From: Magnolia sinica
Taxonomy: Eukaryota; Streptophyta; Magnoliopsida; Magnoliales; Magnoliaceae
Direction of reading: 5' to 3'
Length of the DNA: 64,000 bases
NCBI RefSeq assembly: GCF_029962835.1
Contig: NC_080584.1
Location: 76,164,862-76,228,861 of the forward strand
Shown here: in pieces, positions 25,620 to 36,100 of the stretch
How the letters are laid out: the number at the start of each line of letters is the position of its first letter
Numbering within the stretch: position 1 is the stretch's first letter
Notes under the pieces: model-generated
What the model saw: only the letters and a program-made list of their open reading frames with translations
The model's database searches: none
Told to the model about the DNA's origin: nothing
Program-made: the position numbers and the translations under genes

Positions 25620-26096
25620 TGGGAGTTGAGCGTACTTTGATTTTTATAGATACTTAGAGATCTCGTTTTATACAGTTTGTTTGGATGATTTTGATATAAA
25701 GATTTATTTCTGCTTCTCTATATATATGCGCAAATTTTGAGTAAGTAGAATTATAGTTGTGTCTCGTTGGAGACATGTAAAAGCTTCAGGACCTCTTAAG
25801 GATAGGCACATAACATCACACTAAAGTATGTAATCCTTATACCACATTTCCTAGTTCGTGATCTATGTCGTTGAGATTGAAAGTATTTGTGATCGCGCTT
25901 AGACTCACTTCGCCTAAATTAAATGTTGTGATGACTACCGCATTTCGATACTGAATGTTTTGATGGACCAGATTGTATAGCATTACTCATACTGTGCAAC
26001 TGTTTTCATTGATTAACCATTTGGATATTTTCTTAAAAGATCAAAACTTATTTTCAAAATAATTCTATATAACTATCATTGACGTTGCTCAATGAG

Positions 26097-26111
26097 GCCC
26101 AAGCGGGAGAA
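26097..26111 (+). other. polypurine tract
   Basis: AAGCGGGAGAA immediately left of the 3' LTR; normal second-strand primer position. Confidence 0.75.
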
Positions 26112-26601
26112 TGTAAGAACTCTATTTAGTGGGCCTCACTGATCAACGCTCTAGACTATCATACAGTTGGACTGGATGATTGAGTAAGCCAGTGGGCCCC
26201 ACTTCAAGTGATGCGTTGCGCAGTCTATCTATGCAGCTCTGCGTATTAGGACTGGAATGCTATAGCTGTCTTATGCAGACAGCAATTTGAATTGAACTAG
26301 GATGCTACAATGTGGAGCATGGGAGAGAGAATTGTGATGGGTTTCAAACTCTCTCTCCACAGATTCTATAAAAGAGAGCTGGGTCCCTGCTCCTAAACCA
26401 CAGCAGAAATTTGAGTCCCATCTTGTGAATTGCAGAAAAGGTGTGAAGGAGAGGAAGATCCTAAGCTACATAGGTATTCTGGTATTCTTATCCAGCTTCT
26501 ATGGCAGCGTCTCAGCTAGGTAAGCTATTCGACCCCTGATCGCCATGTCCCATACACAGACAGATCCGTGGGCCTATTCCACATATAAATTAAGTCCCAC
26601 A
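26112..26601 (+). repeat. 3' LTR of the copia element
   Basis: 490 bases. Identical in structure to the 5' LTR apart from about 38 substitutions and an extra 13 bases near 26224. Confidence 0.95.
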
Positions 26602-26617
26602 CATTGCACCTGGAATA

Positions 26618-26705
26618 ACTTAAGACTGACTTACAAACTAAAATTAAACACATATTATGGTCCCAAAGGCTAACTTACAAATTGAAATTAAACACATATA
26701 ATATG
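26618..26705. repeat. tandem duplication beside the copia element
   Basis: ACTTACAAA-T-AAATTAAACACATAT occurs twice about 44 bases apart. Confidence 0.8.
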
Positions 26706-26839
26706 AGTCCCAGAATTGGGCCATTTAAAGTGAGTTAATAGATGTTATGTGTATAAGCTTTTAGTGCATGCCCATCACATTATTTACACATGCATCACCT
26801 TAGTCACACATAGCCTCGTAGAGGCTTGTTAAGCCTATA

Positions 26840-27080
26840 CTAGTGAGTCGAGCTGGGCTCAGCTTGCCTTGGCTCGATTAGCTGCCACCCCCAGCTCGAG
26901 TTCGGTTTGGCTCGGTGATCGAGCCCATTTGACCAACTCGACTCGGCTCGATCAACAGCTTGGGCTACATTGAGTCGAGTTCGATCTAAGTTTGAGCTCG
27001 AACTTTTTAGCCAATTTCGAGTTTGAGTTTTTAAGTTCGAGTTCGAGATAAGTTTTTGATATGAGTTTGAGTTTAAGGTC
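26840..27080. repeat. GAGCTCG/CTCGACTCGG-rich block, possible hAT subterminal region
   Basis: Dense TCGAG and GGCTCG words. Plant hAT elements often carry such words inside their termini, and hAT coding sequence lies just to the right. No exact terminus or 8-bp duplication was found. Confidence 0.45.
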
Positions 27081-27089
27081 GAGCTTTTG

Positions 27090-28144
27090 AGTTAAGGTTA
27101 TACTTGTACATAACATTTAATCAATAACATAATAAAACTGAAAAAAAAAATAACTTACAAATTGAAAAGTAAAAATATTCTAATTACAATTTACAAACTT
27201 AAAAATTTACAACAATATTAGATGCATTTTTTTTACTGTCGTTATTTGCTATTTACTATTAGAGAGGAGATTTGTTTACCGAGCTCAAGTTGTTATCCAA
27301 TTCATTATATACTTACTCATTCATCACTCCTGAATCAGAAGGTGGAGAGTGCTTTATATTATGCTCTTGTATAGTTTGAATTAGATTGTTCAAACTTTTT
27401 TTATGAGCGAATTTACATGTAGTTCCCAGCACCTTGTAAAATCCACCAAGACTGGAGACAAACTTGGATGATTTGTTATTCTTCTGCTTTTTATTCGTGC
27501 AGCTTGATCTGTTTTGACATCATGTTGTCTTGGAGGACATCGTTGATGTCTAGAAGCCTCTTTCATACTACGTTTAAAGGCTAGTTGGAATTATTTTTCT
27601 TCAAATGATAATAACCCAGCTTCCTCATCTGCTTTAGAAAGTTTGGATGGGGAAGTGAAAAGTTTTTTAATTCGAACCAAGAAAGGAATGAAAAAAAAGT
27701 TGGGGGGGTTGGGACACGATTTTGCATCTCCACCCTGACATGATAAGTATAACATGAGCCAATTAGTTTTATTAACAAACTTGACTTAGCATAAATGACA
27801 CAAAATCTTCAATTTTATGGAACCATGTCCCAAACATCGGTCGATAGTTCAGTTGAAGACATATTTACACTTTATGTGTTAGAGAAATTAGTATTTTGGC
27901 AATATTGAAATATGAAAAACAAAAGAAAAAATAAAATATGATAAATAAAAGAAATAATGAAATATGAATTATAACATAAACAAAAGCATAATATGAAAAT
28001 GAAATAAAAGTCATTGATGCATTGCACTTATAACCTTGATCAACATTACATAGAAGTACACATTACATTAGTTTTAAGTTTCAAGAAATTAATAATAATT
28101 TTTACCCTAACCTCATTCACATTCTTGTTCTTGCATGTGCAGTA
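27090..28144. other. non-coding DNA 3' of the hAT transposase relic
   Basis: A/T-rich. No exon or RNA recognised. Confidence 0.4.
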
Positions 28145-29209
28145 TCGTCTTGAGACTCGTTCTCCTTCCTATCCTCCTCCTCAATATCAAAAATATTACC
28201 CCCACCTCCCCAAATCGGACGTAACCTATCTTGTGTACAGATTAATGCTTCAACTATTTTTAGTAAAAGAAAGCTTCGATCTCGCTTACGACTCTACTCA
28301 CTGTGCTAAAAACAGATTCTGATGCCACTGTTAAAATTTGAATTGACAATATGTTCCATGCCATCACCGATAATGTAAGTTATTTTGCTTCATTCACTCT
28401 CAACTTTCACCACTCCAAAACATTGAAGTCTAAATCCTAGCGCCTTACGATTGGTTCTTTGGGATACAAGTCTAACTCTAATTCTTTTACCTTATTATTT
28501 GTATCTTATTGCGCTAAGAAAGATATGTATTCATTGTTGATTATATTGTCATCACTTGTAGAAACAACAAGAGCTTTAACTTTTTTATTACTTTACGTGA
28601 TTGTGTACATAGTATACAATTATTCAATTACGTCACGAACCTTGGAGATTTCAATTATCGCTCTTTAATTAGAATAAATCTTCATAAAAATGAACTTAAC
28701 ATAATTCCGCTTGCACCGAAGATTAAGAATAATTGCTAATGCCATTGCAAATGGCATCTGTCCCAGTACTTATCAAACTTTATTTGCATACTAAGTGCCA
28801 TAAATTATAATATAAAAAAAATATGGACTGTTACTGACACTTTTTCTTAGGATTTCCTTGATCTTCCAAATAGATAAAAAAAACATATTTTTTATGGGAT
28901 ACTTATTTCTAGAAAATATCTTCGTGCAATTATAAAAAATCTTGAGAAACTTGTAAACTTCTTTTTCTTTGCTCCAATCTTCATCAATAGGTAAGCAAGA
29001 ATATGTTCTATCACGCACTGCATATTCAGGAAATGTAAGTTCCAATTACATAGTCAAATTCAATATTTCAAAAGTCGAATTTCCACATGTTTATAATCTA
29101 ACTTTAATATTTTTTTAGTCTTTACGGTTAAACATTGGACTATATTACTCCATATACTTAATCTTGATGGTGACTCCTTTATTTATTTTACATCATCCCT
29201 TATGTTCTT
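28145..29209 (-). pseudogene. hAT transposase, C-terminal part (decayed)
   Basis: Reads on - from 29209 downward. IRDDVKYIKESPSRL-like sequence is followed by the open block 28791-29045 (DEDWSKEKEVYKFLKIFYNC, the conserved region before the dimerisation domain). Near 28150-28320 come SVFSTVSRVVSEIEAFF and, after a shift, VEALICTQDRLRP, the hATC dimerisation region. Several stops and shifts. It joins exactly, without lost codons, to the block beyond the solo LTR. Confidence 0.85.
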
Positions 29210-30007
29210 TGTAAGACCTGTACCCTAGTCCGTACCGTTCCGTATGCTTCCGCGGTCCTTCCGATCGAATTCCGGCAACCTTCGCACCGTATCCGACGTT
29301 TGCGCACGATCCTAAGCTGGGTCTCGTATACTGAAGTTGGCTCGAACCGAAACTTGTATCATAGTGACCGCGTCGTCGCCGCAGTTCCAACGCCGTGACT
29401 TGCGTACCGAACCGATACCCAGGCCAGGAGATGTGGGCCTGCGTTCATTTCGAAGAAACGCCGCACGTTGCGATTATCGAGAGAATCTCTACGATATGTC
29501 CCATCAATCAATGTCAAGTACACACCATGCCCCAAGTACAACAACTCATCCCTACTTTTTTTAAAAGTCCACTCTCTCTCCACCTCACCATTCCCCTTTA
29601 CACAATTTCAACCACAACCATACCCCATTTTACAAATTTTCAACCCAACCCATACCCTTCCTTACATCACCCCATCCATATTATTCCCATCACCTCACTC
29701 CTTCTCTCTCATTTCTCAAATCTCTCAAGCAACCCAAAATTCCAACGTCCAAACACTCTCTCTCAACTCCAAGTGTGGCACACCCTCTCGTCTCCCATCT
29801 CAACCATTCATCTTTCATCAACCACCATCAAAAGAGAAGGCAAGGAGCTAAGGAGTCCAAGGGAGCAAAGAGAAGGCCAATAAGGTGGGTGATCCACCAT
29901 TAATTTTAAAATTTAGGGTCCACTTGTTGTGGGACCCACTTGATGCATGTGTTGTATCAATGGAGGGCCCATAGTGGTGGGGTCCCTCCTCTCCATCACC
30001 GTCCCTC

Positions 30008-30011
<4 letters not shown>

Positions 30012-30060
<49 letters not shown>
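30012..30060. repeat. (TC)n microsatellite
   Basis: About 24 uninterrupted TC units within the solo LTR. Confidence 0.97.
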
Positions 30061-30063
<3 letters not shown>

Positions 30064-30194
30064 ATTGTGATGGTGTGGATCCCACCAAAATGTGTGATAT
30101 CTACTCCGTTCATCAACATCAAACGGTATGGCCCACCCTATTGAAGGTGAAGATCCACACCATCCACTGTTAAAATGGACCCAATGCCCTTCTT

Positions 30195-30290
30195 ATTATA
30201 TGTTATATTTTATATAATATATATGATATATAATATAATATATTATATATATATAATATAAAAAATATATATATATTATATGTATATAGG
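30195..30290. repeat. AT-rich (TA)n-like block
   Basis: Almost only A and T, with palindromic ATATATAATATATT-type runs. Confidence 0.9.
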
Positions 30291-30295
30291 TGTAG

Positions 30296-30860
30296 GTGGG
30301 CCACGTACATGTGGGACCCACCATGATGTTGTGTCTATCCCAGCCGTCCAGCGTCTCTGGACGCTGGCTGTGAGGCAGGGGTAGTTAATGTGGAGTGCAT
30401 GTATTGATATGGGTGTGTACTAACCAAAAAAATTACTTTTAAGGTGGGCTGCTCATGTAGGCCCCACCTTGATGTATGTATACAATCCAAGCCATCCATC
30501 ATCTTCCTCAGATCATTTTAGGCGTTGAACCGAAAAATGAGGTTGATCTGGTTTCCTGGTGGGCCATGGTATAGGAAACAATGTTCCTACCTTTGATATA
30601 CTCCCTGATGCTCTTATACATCAAAAACCACTCAATATTGGACTCGTTGGGATTGTATCGAGCCACAGGGACCTACTAAAAACCACTGAAAAAAAAGATA
30701 AAGTAGCAGCAGCTGCTGCTGTCAAAGCACACAGCAGGCGCTGCCTGCGGCTAACGGACCAGCGGACGGGCTGGGACTCACGGCCCCAGCTGTAGGCCCC
30801 ACTGTGATGCATTTCGAACATCTACTCCATGCATTTGATGGGTCCCCTCGGACCAGATGA
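30296..30860. repeat. cluster of GTGGGNCCCACC MITE-like fragments
   Basis: Copies of the core followed by ATGATGT-type sequence lie near 30320, 30460 and 30796, with (AGC)n-like CAGCAGCTGCTGCTG at about 30708. Boundaries could not be resolved. Confidence 0.5.
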
Positions 30861-31089
30861 CCACCCCAAAAATCAGCTGTATACAGACTTCGGTGGGCCA
30901 CACCATTTAAAATCATGTGAAGACATGCCTAAACATATAAAAACACTTGGTGGGGCCTACCTGAAATTTGGATGTGGCTGAAACTTGGTCTGAACCCTCA
31001 GTTAAGTGGGACACACATAATGGGTGGACTGGATTGGCGAACCACATTACAGTGGGCCCTTGACCGCGACCCTATGAATAGTTTAGGTA

Positions 31090-31345
31090 GCAAATAAACA
31101 TCCCAGTTGGCCCCCATTTTCCCAGGTCCACGTGACCTTTTAAACAGGTTGGATGTCAGATAAATATCACGGTGGGCCCCATGTATACGTCGGATGGCAA
31201 ATACATATCACGGTGGGCCCAGGTCCACGTGACCATATGAACAGATTTGATGGAAAATAAACACTACAGTGGACCCAGGTTGGGTGGAAAATAGACATTA
31301 CAGTGGGCCCAGGCTGGGTGAAAAATAAACGTTAAGCTGGGCCCC
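31090..31345. repeat. degenerate minisatellite with a CAGTGGGCCCAGG unit
   Basis: Six or so units of roughly 35-50 bases, each with AATA-ACATCAC-GTGGGCCC and CAGGT-CACGTGACC or a shortened form. Confidence 0.7.
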
Positions 31346-31689
31346 ACATGGGACCCACTGATGTATGTGTTATAATCCACACATTCCATAGCATGTGCGC
31401 CACCACGAGGTATGTACCTCATCCATGTCGTCCATCCTTCCCATATGGAATCCGCCGTGATACATGTGTTGCATTCAAATTGTCCAATCATTTTTAAAAG
31501 ATCATTTTTAAGACTTAAGACAAAAATAAGATAGATCTATTTATCATGTGGACCACGAAGCATGGTGAGGATTGAACGACTACCATTAAAATCCCTTAGG
31601 ACCTTATGATCAGATTGAATGGGAAATAAATGTTATGGCGAGCCTAAGGAATTTTAATGGTGGGAATCATTATCACCACTTAGATTTGG

Positions 31690-32080
31690 GTTGGCCCATT
31701 TACCATGTTTATGGCCAGGTTATGAGGCCCATTGTGACGCATGCAAGGCCCATGGGTTATGGCCATTGCAGTGTATGTAAGGCCCAATTGGTGCGGCCTA
31801 TTCGATATACATATATGAGGCCCATTGAGGCCCACCTTGATATAGATATGGGGCTCATGCTATGTAGCCCATTTGATGTATTTGGGTCCTTGGGTCGAGG
31901 CCCAATAGGATGTACAAAAGGTCCATTGCAATGTGTGATTCATGGCAGGTCGTGCCTTGGGACCAATGTTGGTTTGATGTCCACATTATAAGGATAATGT
32001 TGGTTAAATGTCCATAATACGACTCTCCCTAAGGCCCATTAATAGGCCCATACCTGTAGCATATAGGCCATCTAGGCCTA
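31690..32080. repeat. degenerate repeats of AGGCCCATT
   Basis: Fifteen or so GGCCCAT/GGCCCAA words spaced roughly 20-35 bases apart, still within the solo LTR. Confidence 0.6.
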
Positions 32081-33347
32081 TCTTCGTTTTGATCAGAGCC
32101 CATCACCACATAACATGTATAATATAGATCCATGATTCATGATCATATGCATCATATGTATGCCTGATATGAGAAATGACTGATCATAGCATATGCCTTC
32201 GGGCAGATTGTTTATGGGCTCCCTGATAGGCGAAGTCACCCCACATGAGCGCTCGGTACGCGCAGGATTGTTGCATGTTTGGTAGGGTGATTCATGCACT
32301 TGCATTTGTGTGATCATGACTATTGTATGTCCTAGCAACATCAGGGTCATAGCCTCCACAGATACATCGTGGGTGGGTAGGTTGGATACCAAAAATGTTT
32401 GGTTCTAGCGTACGGGCGCCATAGATGTCCCTGGGTGAAAATCCCTAAACCCGATGGTACCAGAGGATGACTCCAACGTCGAGACCGAGTGGATATATGA
32501 GCGCACGAGAGCCGAATACCAGGTGGCCGCGTCTCCCACTGTGTCGTGGTCAGTTGAAAAGGGGTGTGGCCTTACTCGCCCGAGGGTAGGGGGCAATACT
32601 AGGCTGAGTTTGACCAGCTCTCAAATGGGTCCGCTATCGACGTGCCGGATAGGTATTGACAGACTATTGGCCAGGCGGATAGTGAGGTTTCTTACGCTCA
32701 CTTGGACTGTACGGCTAGGAGAGCGACAGTGCCATTTGGAGTGTATTGAACCCCGGTGATTATTCAGAATGAGAACTATACTGATATATGATGAGGATTG
32801 GCATGCTTGAGTTGCATCCTGCATCGCATGGTCGTGTTATGGCCGATAGCATTCATATCTTGCACCGCATAGCCTTGGTACGGCTGATTGCATTCATGTA
32901 CCCCTCACCATGATTCTGCATTACTCTGACCTTGCATTTTGAGCACGCTTATATTGCGCATACACTTACACCACCCTCTAAGCTTTCTATAAGCTTATAC
33001 ACGATTAATGCGTGCAGGTGATGCCAGGATGCAGCCGTAACATAGTAGAAGCAGGAGCGTGCAGACGAGCTTTTGGAGTTTCTGTCATCATCATTATCTT
33101 CTATTTCCTTTCAGACGTATTGTACTCAAAAGTTTTTGATCATAGTGGATTTTGTAATGGTATTCTTGTGGTTATTATTCATGGATTATGCTTTTGGTTA
33201 TGCTCATTATAAATCAAATTGGCATTGAAAATCCTCCTCGTAGCATTCCAGGATCGGAACCTGGCGAATAGGCGCCGGGAGCCGAGAATGGGGTTCTATG
33301 GAGGTCAATTATTTTGTGAGCCCGGTTTCTGAGTTCGGGGCGTGACA

Positions 33348-34262
33348 TTCTCTATAATGGGGTCAATTATTTTTAGTCATTCTAATTCAATTAGATTTAG
33401 TATGTGGACACAACACCGAACTCGAAATATTTTTTCTCAAAAAATAAATTTTTAGTTGCCTAAAACTAGTTATGTAAGAATGACATTACGCTGTTATTTG
33501 CTAAGCATTATCTAAAGTTATTGATGAGATTTTATTTCCAATCCCCCAATCTCGTAAATAGTTATAAATGTAATTTGAAATAACCAAACTAGTATGAGGA
33601 GGAAGGTGACAAAAGTTTAAAATTCACTTACAAAGTTTCTAATCTTCATTAACATAATATGCAGTTAATGAAATATATCTCTTTCTTTAATTAAATGCCG
33701 TCCACAAATCAAAAGTCAAACTTATTCTTGAGATTGATGCTAAAACTACTTTCAGTTTTATTTTCTCACTTGTATATATTTTTATGCACTATCTCTTCAC
33801 AGTAGCACGAGATGCCTTCTCAACTTGAGGATTAAGTAATTTACTATATCCTATGAAAATTTTGTTTTATATCATTATAAATGGCTTTTCATCAATGATC
33901 ACAAGTCTTGCATACCACTCTTTCAACTTCTCTTTTTCAAAATTATCAGTAGAAAGTTTACTTTGAGACTCATTCCCTTTAAACTTACTAAATAAAAGTA
34001 ATTGTTGGCCTGAAATTGAGATTTTTGATCTCTTTCAACAACTTTGCTTATATTTATTTAAATAAGTAGTTAACCCCTAGGATTTTTTTTATATAGTGAT
34101 TTGTAGTACATAAATATAATATTCAGTACATCATTAACTAGAACTTGTTCAAAGTCATTCAACACTGCTGACCTTTTCATTCTTTTTGGTTGCAATTGCA
34201 ACTGAAGACTCTCCTCTCCCAAAAATAAGAGGAGATGTGGCCAATGCACCGACACCAGGGGT
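33348..34262 (-). pseudogene. hAT transposase, N-terminal and central part (decayed)
   Basis: On -, KRSAVLNDFEQV resembles the start of a BED zinc finger, but the expected zinc cysteines read YY. Then come NFEKEKLKEWYARLVIIDEKPF, KASRATVKR, SRISLTFDLWTAFN and, last before the solo LTR, CVHILNLIELE and KIIDPIIEN. This is the order of plant Ac/hAT transposases. Stops and shifts throughout. Together with 28145-29209 it forms one transposase split by the LTR. Confidence 0.85.
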
Positions 34263-35160
34263 CATTGAGACTTCTTCACTAACCATATATAAATACAAAA
34301 ATAGGAAACTGACTTTTAGGTACCTATCAATACAAGTGACACATCTGTTTAAATGTCATCTAAAAATTTTAAAATTTACTATGTGTTTAAATCAGTCACG
34401 CATTCAATATTGAATAGATTGCAATGCTTTTATTTTACAATTTAAATGTTATGTCAAAATTTTAACAATATCTCCCCTTATTTCTCTAGATATATTAATC
34501 TTGTATTTGATTTCCATGTCAACTATTTACACAAAGTGTGCATGTGTAAATCAAACAGCCAGCCATGGACAACGCCCGCCGTCCAGGCCGGTCTGCCTAA
34601 ACACCCAAAAATCACAACAAAAGGGAGGGATAGGATCATAGGGTTCGATTGTTTATCGGACGAACAAGCAAGGCAGGGGCGAGCAGAGCAGATACAGCAA
34701 GTACGAACAGACTAACAAGGCATGGGCGATAGGTGAGCAGACATGGCGGCAGCAACAAATGGACAGATTGGCAGGGCAAGCGTAAGCAGAAACGATAACA
34801 ACGGATGGCTGGAGTGGCAGGGCAGGGCGAGCAGAAACTAACAAACACAGGATTACTAGACGAATGGCTCGGCCACTCGAATGGAGAGGTAGAGAGAGAT
34901 GGGGGAGGGGGGAAAGAGAGAGAGTTTGTTCGGGGAATTGAGCTTTCTTGAGTCGAGTTAACAGAGCTAACTTGGTTCGTGTACAACTTTAAGTTCCGCC
35001 ACTGATTTGGTATATTGTGTAGTAGCATCAATTGATTGGAATCATGCATATATTTGTGCCAACTTAGGGTGCTTGCACCACATTAGAGTAGGAATACTGA
35101 CCGCAAGACACTATCTTTGATAAGGTATTAAAAAGCCTCATTTCTTGTTTACAAGAGCTT
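34263..35160. other. intergenic, nothing firmly recognised
   Basis: A/T-rich, with a GC-richer part at 34560-34930 that may include the outer end of the hAT element (GAGTCGAGTTAACAGAGC near 34952). No terminus proven. Confidence 0.4.
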
Positions 35161-35164
35161 TACT

Positions 35165-35240
35165 ATGTATTAGGTAGCTCGTGCACGCTAGACATGTGCC
35201 CTCGCAGCATAGAGGTGTGAGATCAAATCCATCCATCATA
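35165..35240 (+). repeat. tRNA-derived (SINE-like) remnant
   Basis: GTAGCTCGTGCACGC resembles an A box, and GAGATCAAATCC about 45 bases later resembles a B box. No cloverleaf acceptor stem can be formed, so it is not a tRNA gene. Confidence 0.45.
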
Positions 35241-35275
35241 GGGTTAGCACTACATATATGCACTAGAACAAGAAT

Positions 35276-36100
35276 CGGGTCTGTTTACTCCTCAGGCGGG
35301 CCACAATTTACAAAATAAATGTACAACTATATATGAAAATGTTTGCCCAAGTTTTTTAACTGCCAGTATATTTTTAATCTCATGGCCCACTAGCTGAATG
35401 GGACGCTCTCTACTATATATAACAAGAGTTGCTAGGAATAAAAAATTTCATGGAACTAATTTTTTAAAAAAAATTCTACATTTAGAGGACATATATGTAT
35501 ATAAACCTAAAAGGATAAGTGAACTTAAATTATTATTAATATTATTTTATAACATTTAGGGAAGGGTTCTGAACCAAAACATAGGCATTTAGGTAATTCA
35601 GAAAATGAAGTAGTGGGACTCTATCAAAGACACCTGATATATAGAAAAGGTAAGAGGTTTGTGACAGACCATATATATGAGTCCCATCTAAATTACTCTA
35701 TATGGTATCCTATACTCTAACAACACCCATCAAAGAAAAAATGCCTCTTGCAACCACCTCTCCCCTTCTCTCTGTCTTTTAGATCACTTTTCTCTCTTCA
35801 CCACATCCACTGTGACTTGAATGCGTTGATTTCTCAGAATGTTTATGCAGAATCCATTCTTTGTGAGAATTCATCACGAATCTTTTATGTTATTTTATCA
35901 TGATCTACGGCATTCAAAACACGTGAAATCCACTAAGAAAAGATATTGGATTCCCTTAACAAGACAGGATATTGTCGAATTCTGCCATTTGCAGTGACCT
36001 CATGGTCATAGAACATAAAAAAAGAATGTAGAGACAGAACATAGTGCAGTAATTTTAGTTAAAATAAAACAAAAAATGTCTTTAAAAATAGTTCAGGCCT
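35276..36100. repeat. 3' flank of the intact kinase, part of a segmental duplication
   Basis: Matches 48272-48760 and 49290-49550 in order (GGCC-CACAATTTACAAA, AACAAGAGTTGCTAGGAATA, TATTCTTTGTGAGAATTCAT). It includes the probable 3' UTR of the kinase. Confidence 0.85.

Larger units (their letters stand above)
18973..26601 (+). mobile_element. full-length Ty1/copia retrotransposon (7.6 kb, inactive)
   Basis: LTRs at 18973-19449 and 26112-26601 both start TGTAAGAACTCT and end in CACA. The direct target repeat CATTG lies at 18968-18972 and 26602-26606. A primer-binding site matching initiator-Met tRNA (TGGTATCAGAG) starts at 19452, and a purine tract (AAGCGGGAGAA) abuts the right LTR. Gene order gag-protease-integrase-RT-RNase H marks Ty1/copia. 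Many stops and shifts make it non-autonomous. My hand alignment gives about 38 mismatches in 477 LTR bases plus one 13-base indel, so the insertion is not recent. Confidence 0.97.
29210..33347 (+). mobile_element. large solo LTR (about 4.1 kb) inserted in the hAT transposase
   Basis: The unit starts TGTAAGACCTGTACC and ends GGGGCGTGACA, a start/end style seen in plant Ty3/gypsy chromovirus LTRs. Flanks are TTCTT (29205-29209) and TTCTC (33348-33352), a 4-of-5 target duplication. It interrupts the transposase between ...PIIEN and IRDDV on -. No gag or pol is inside. Either a solo LTR or a large LTR-like non-autonomous unit. Orientation is inferred from the usual TGTAA...GACA form. Confidence 0.8.

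Noticed and set aside
29395..29883. 162-codon plus frame in the solo LTR
   Set aside because: Low-complexity Ser/Thr/Pro/Leu content from C/T-rich DNA, overlapping another frame of similar quality.
29913..30173. Frames with Ser-Leu or Arg-Glu runs
   Set aside because: Produced by the (TC)n microsatellite.
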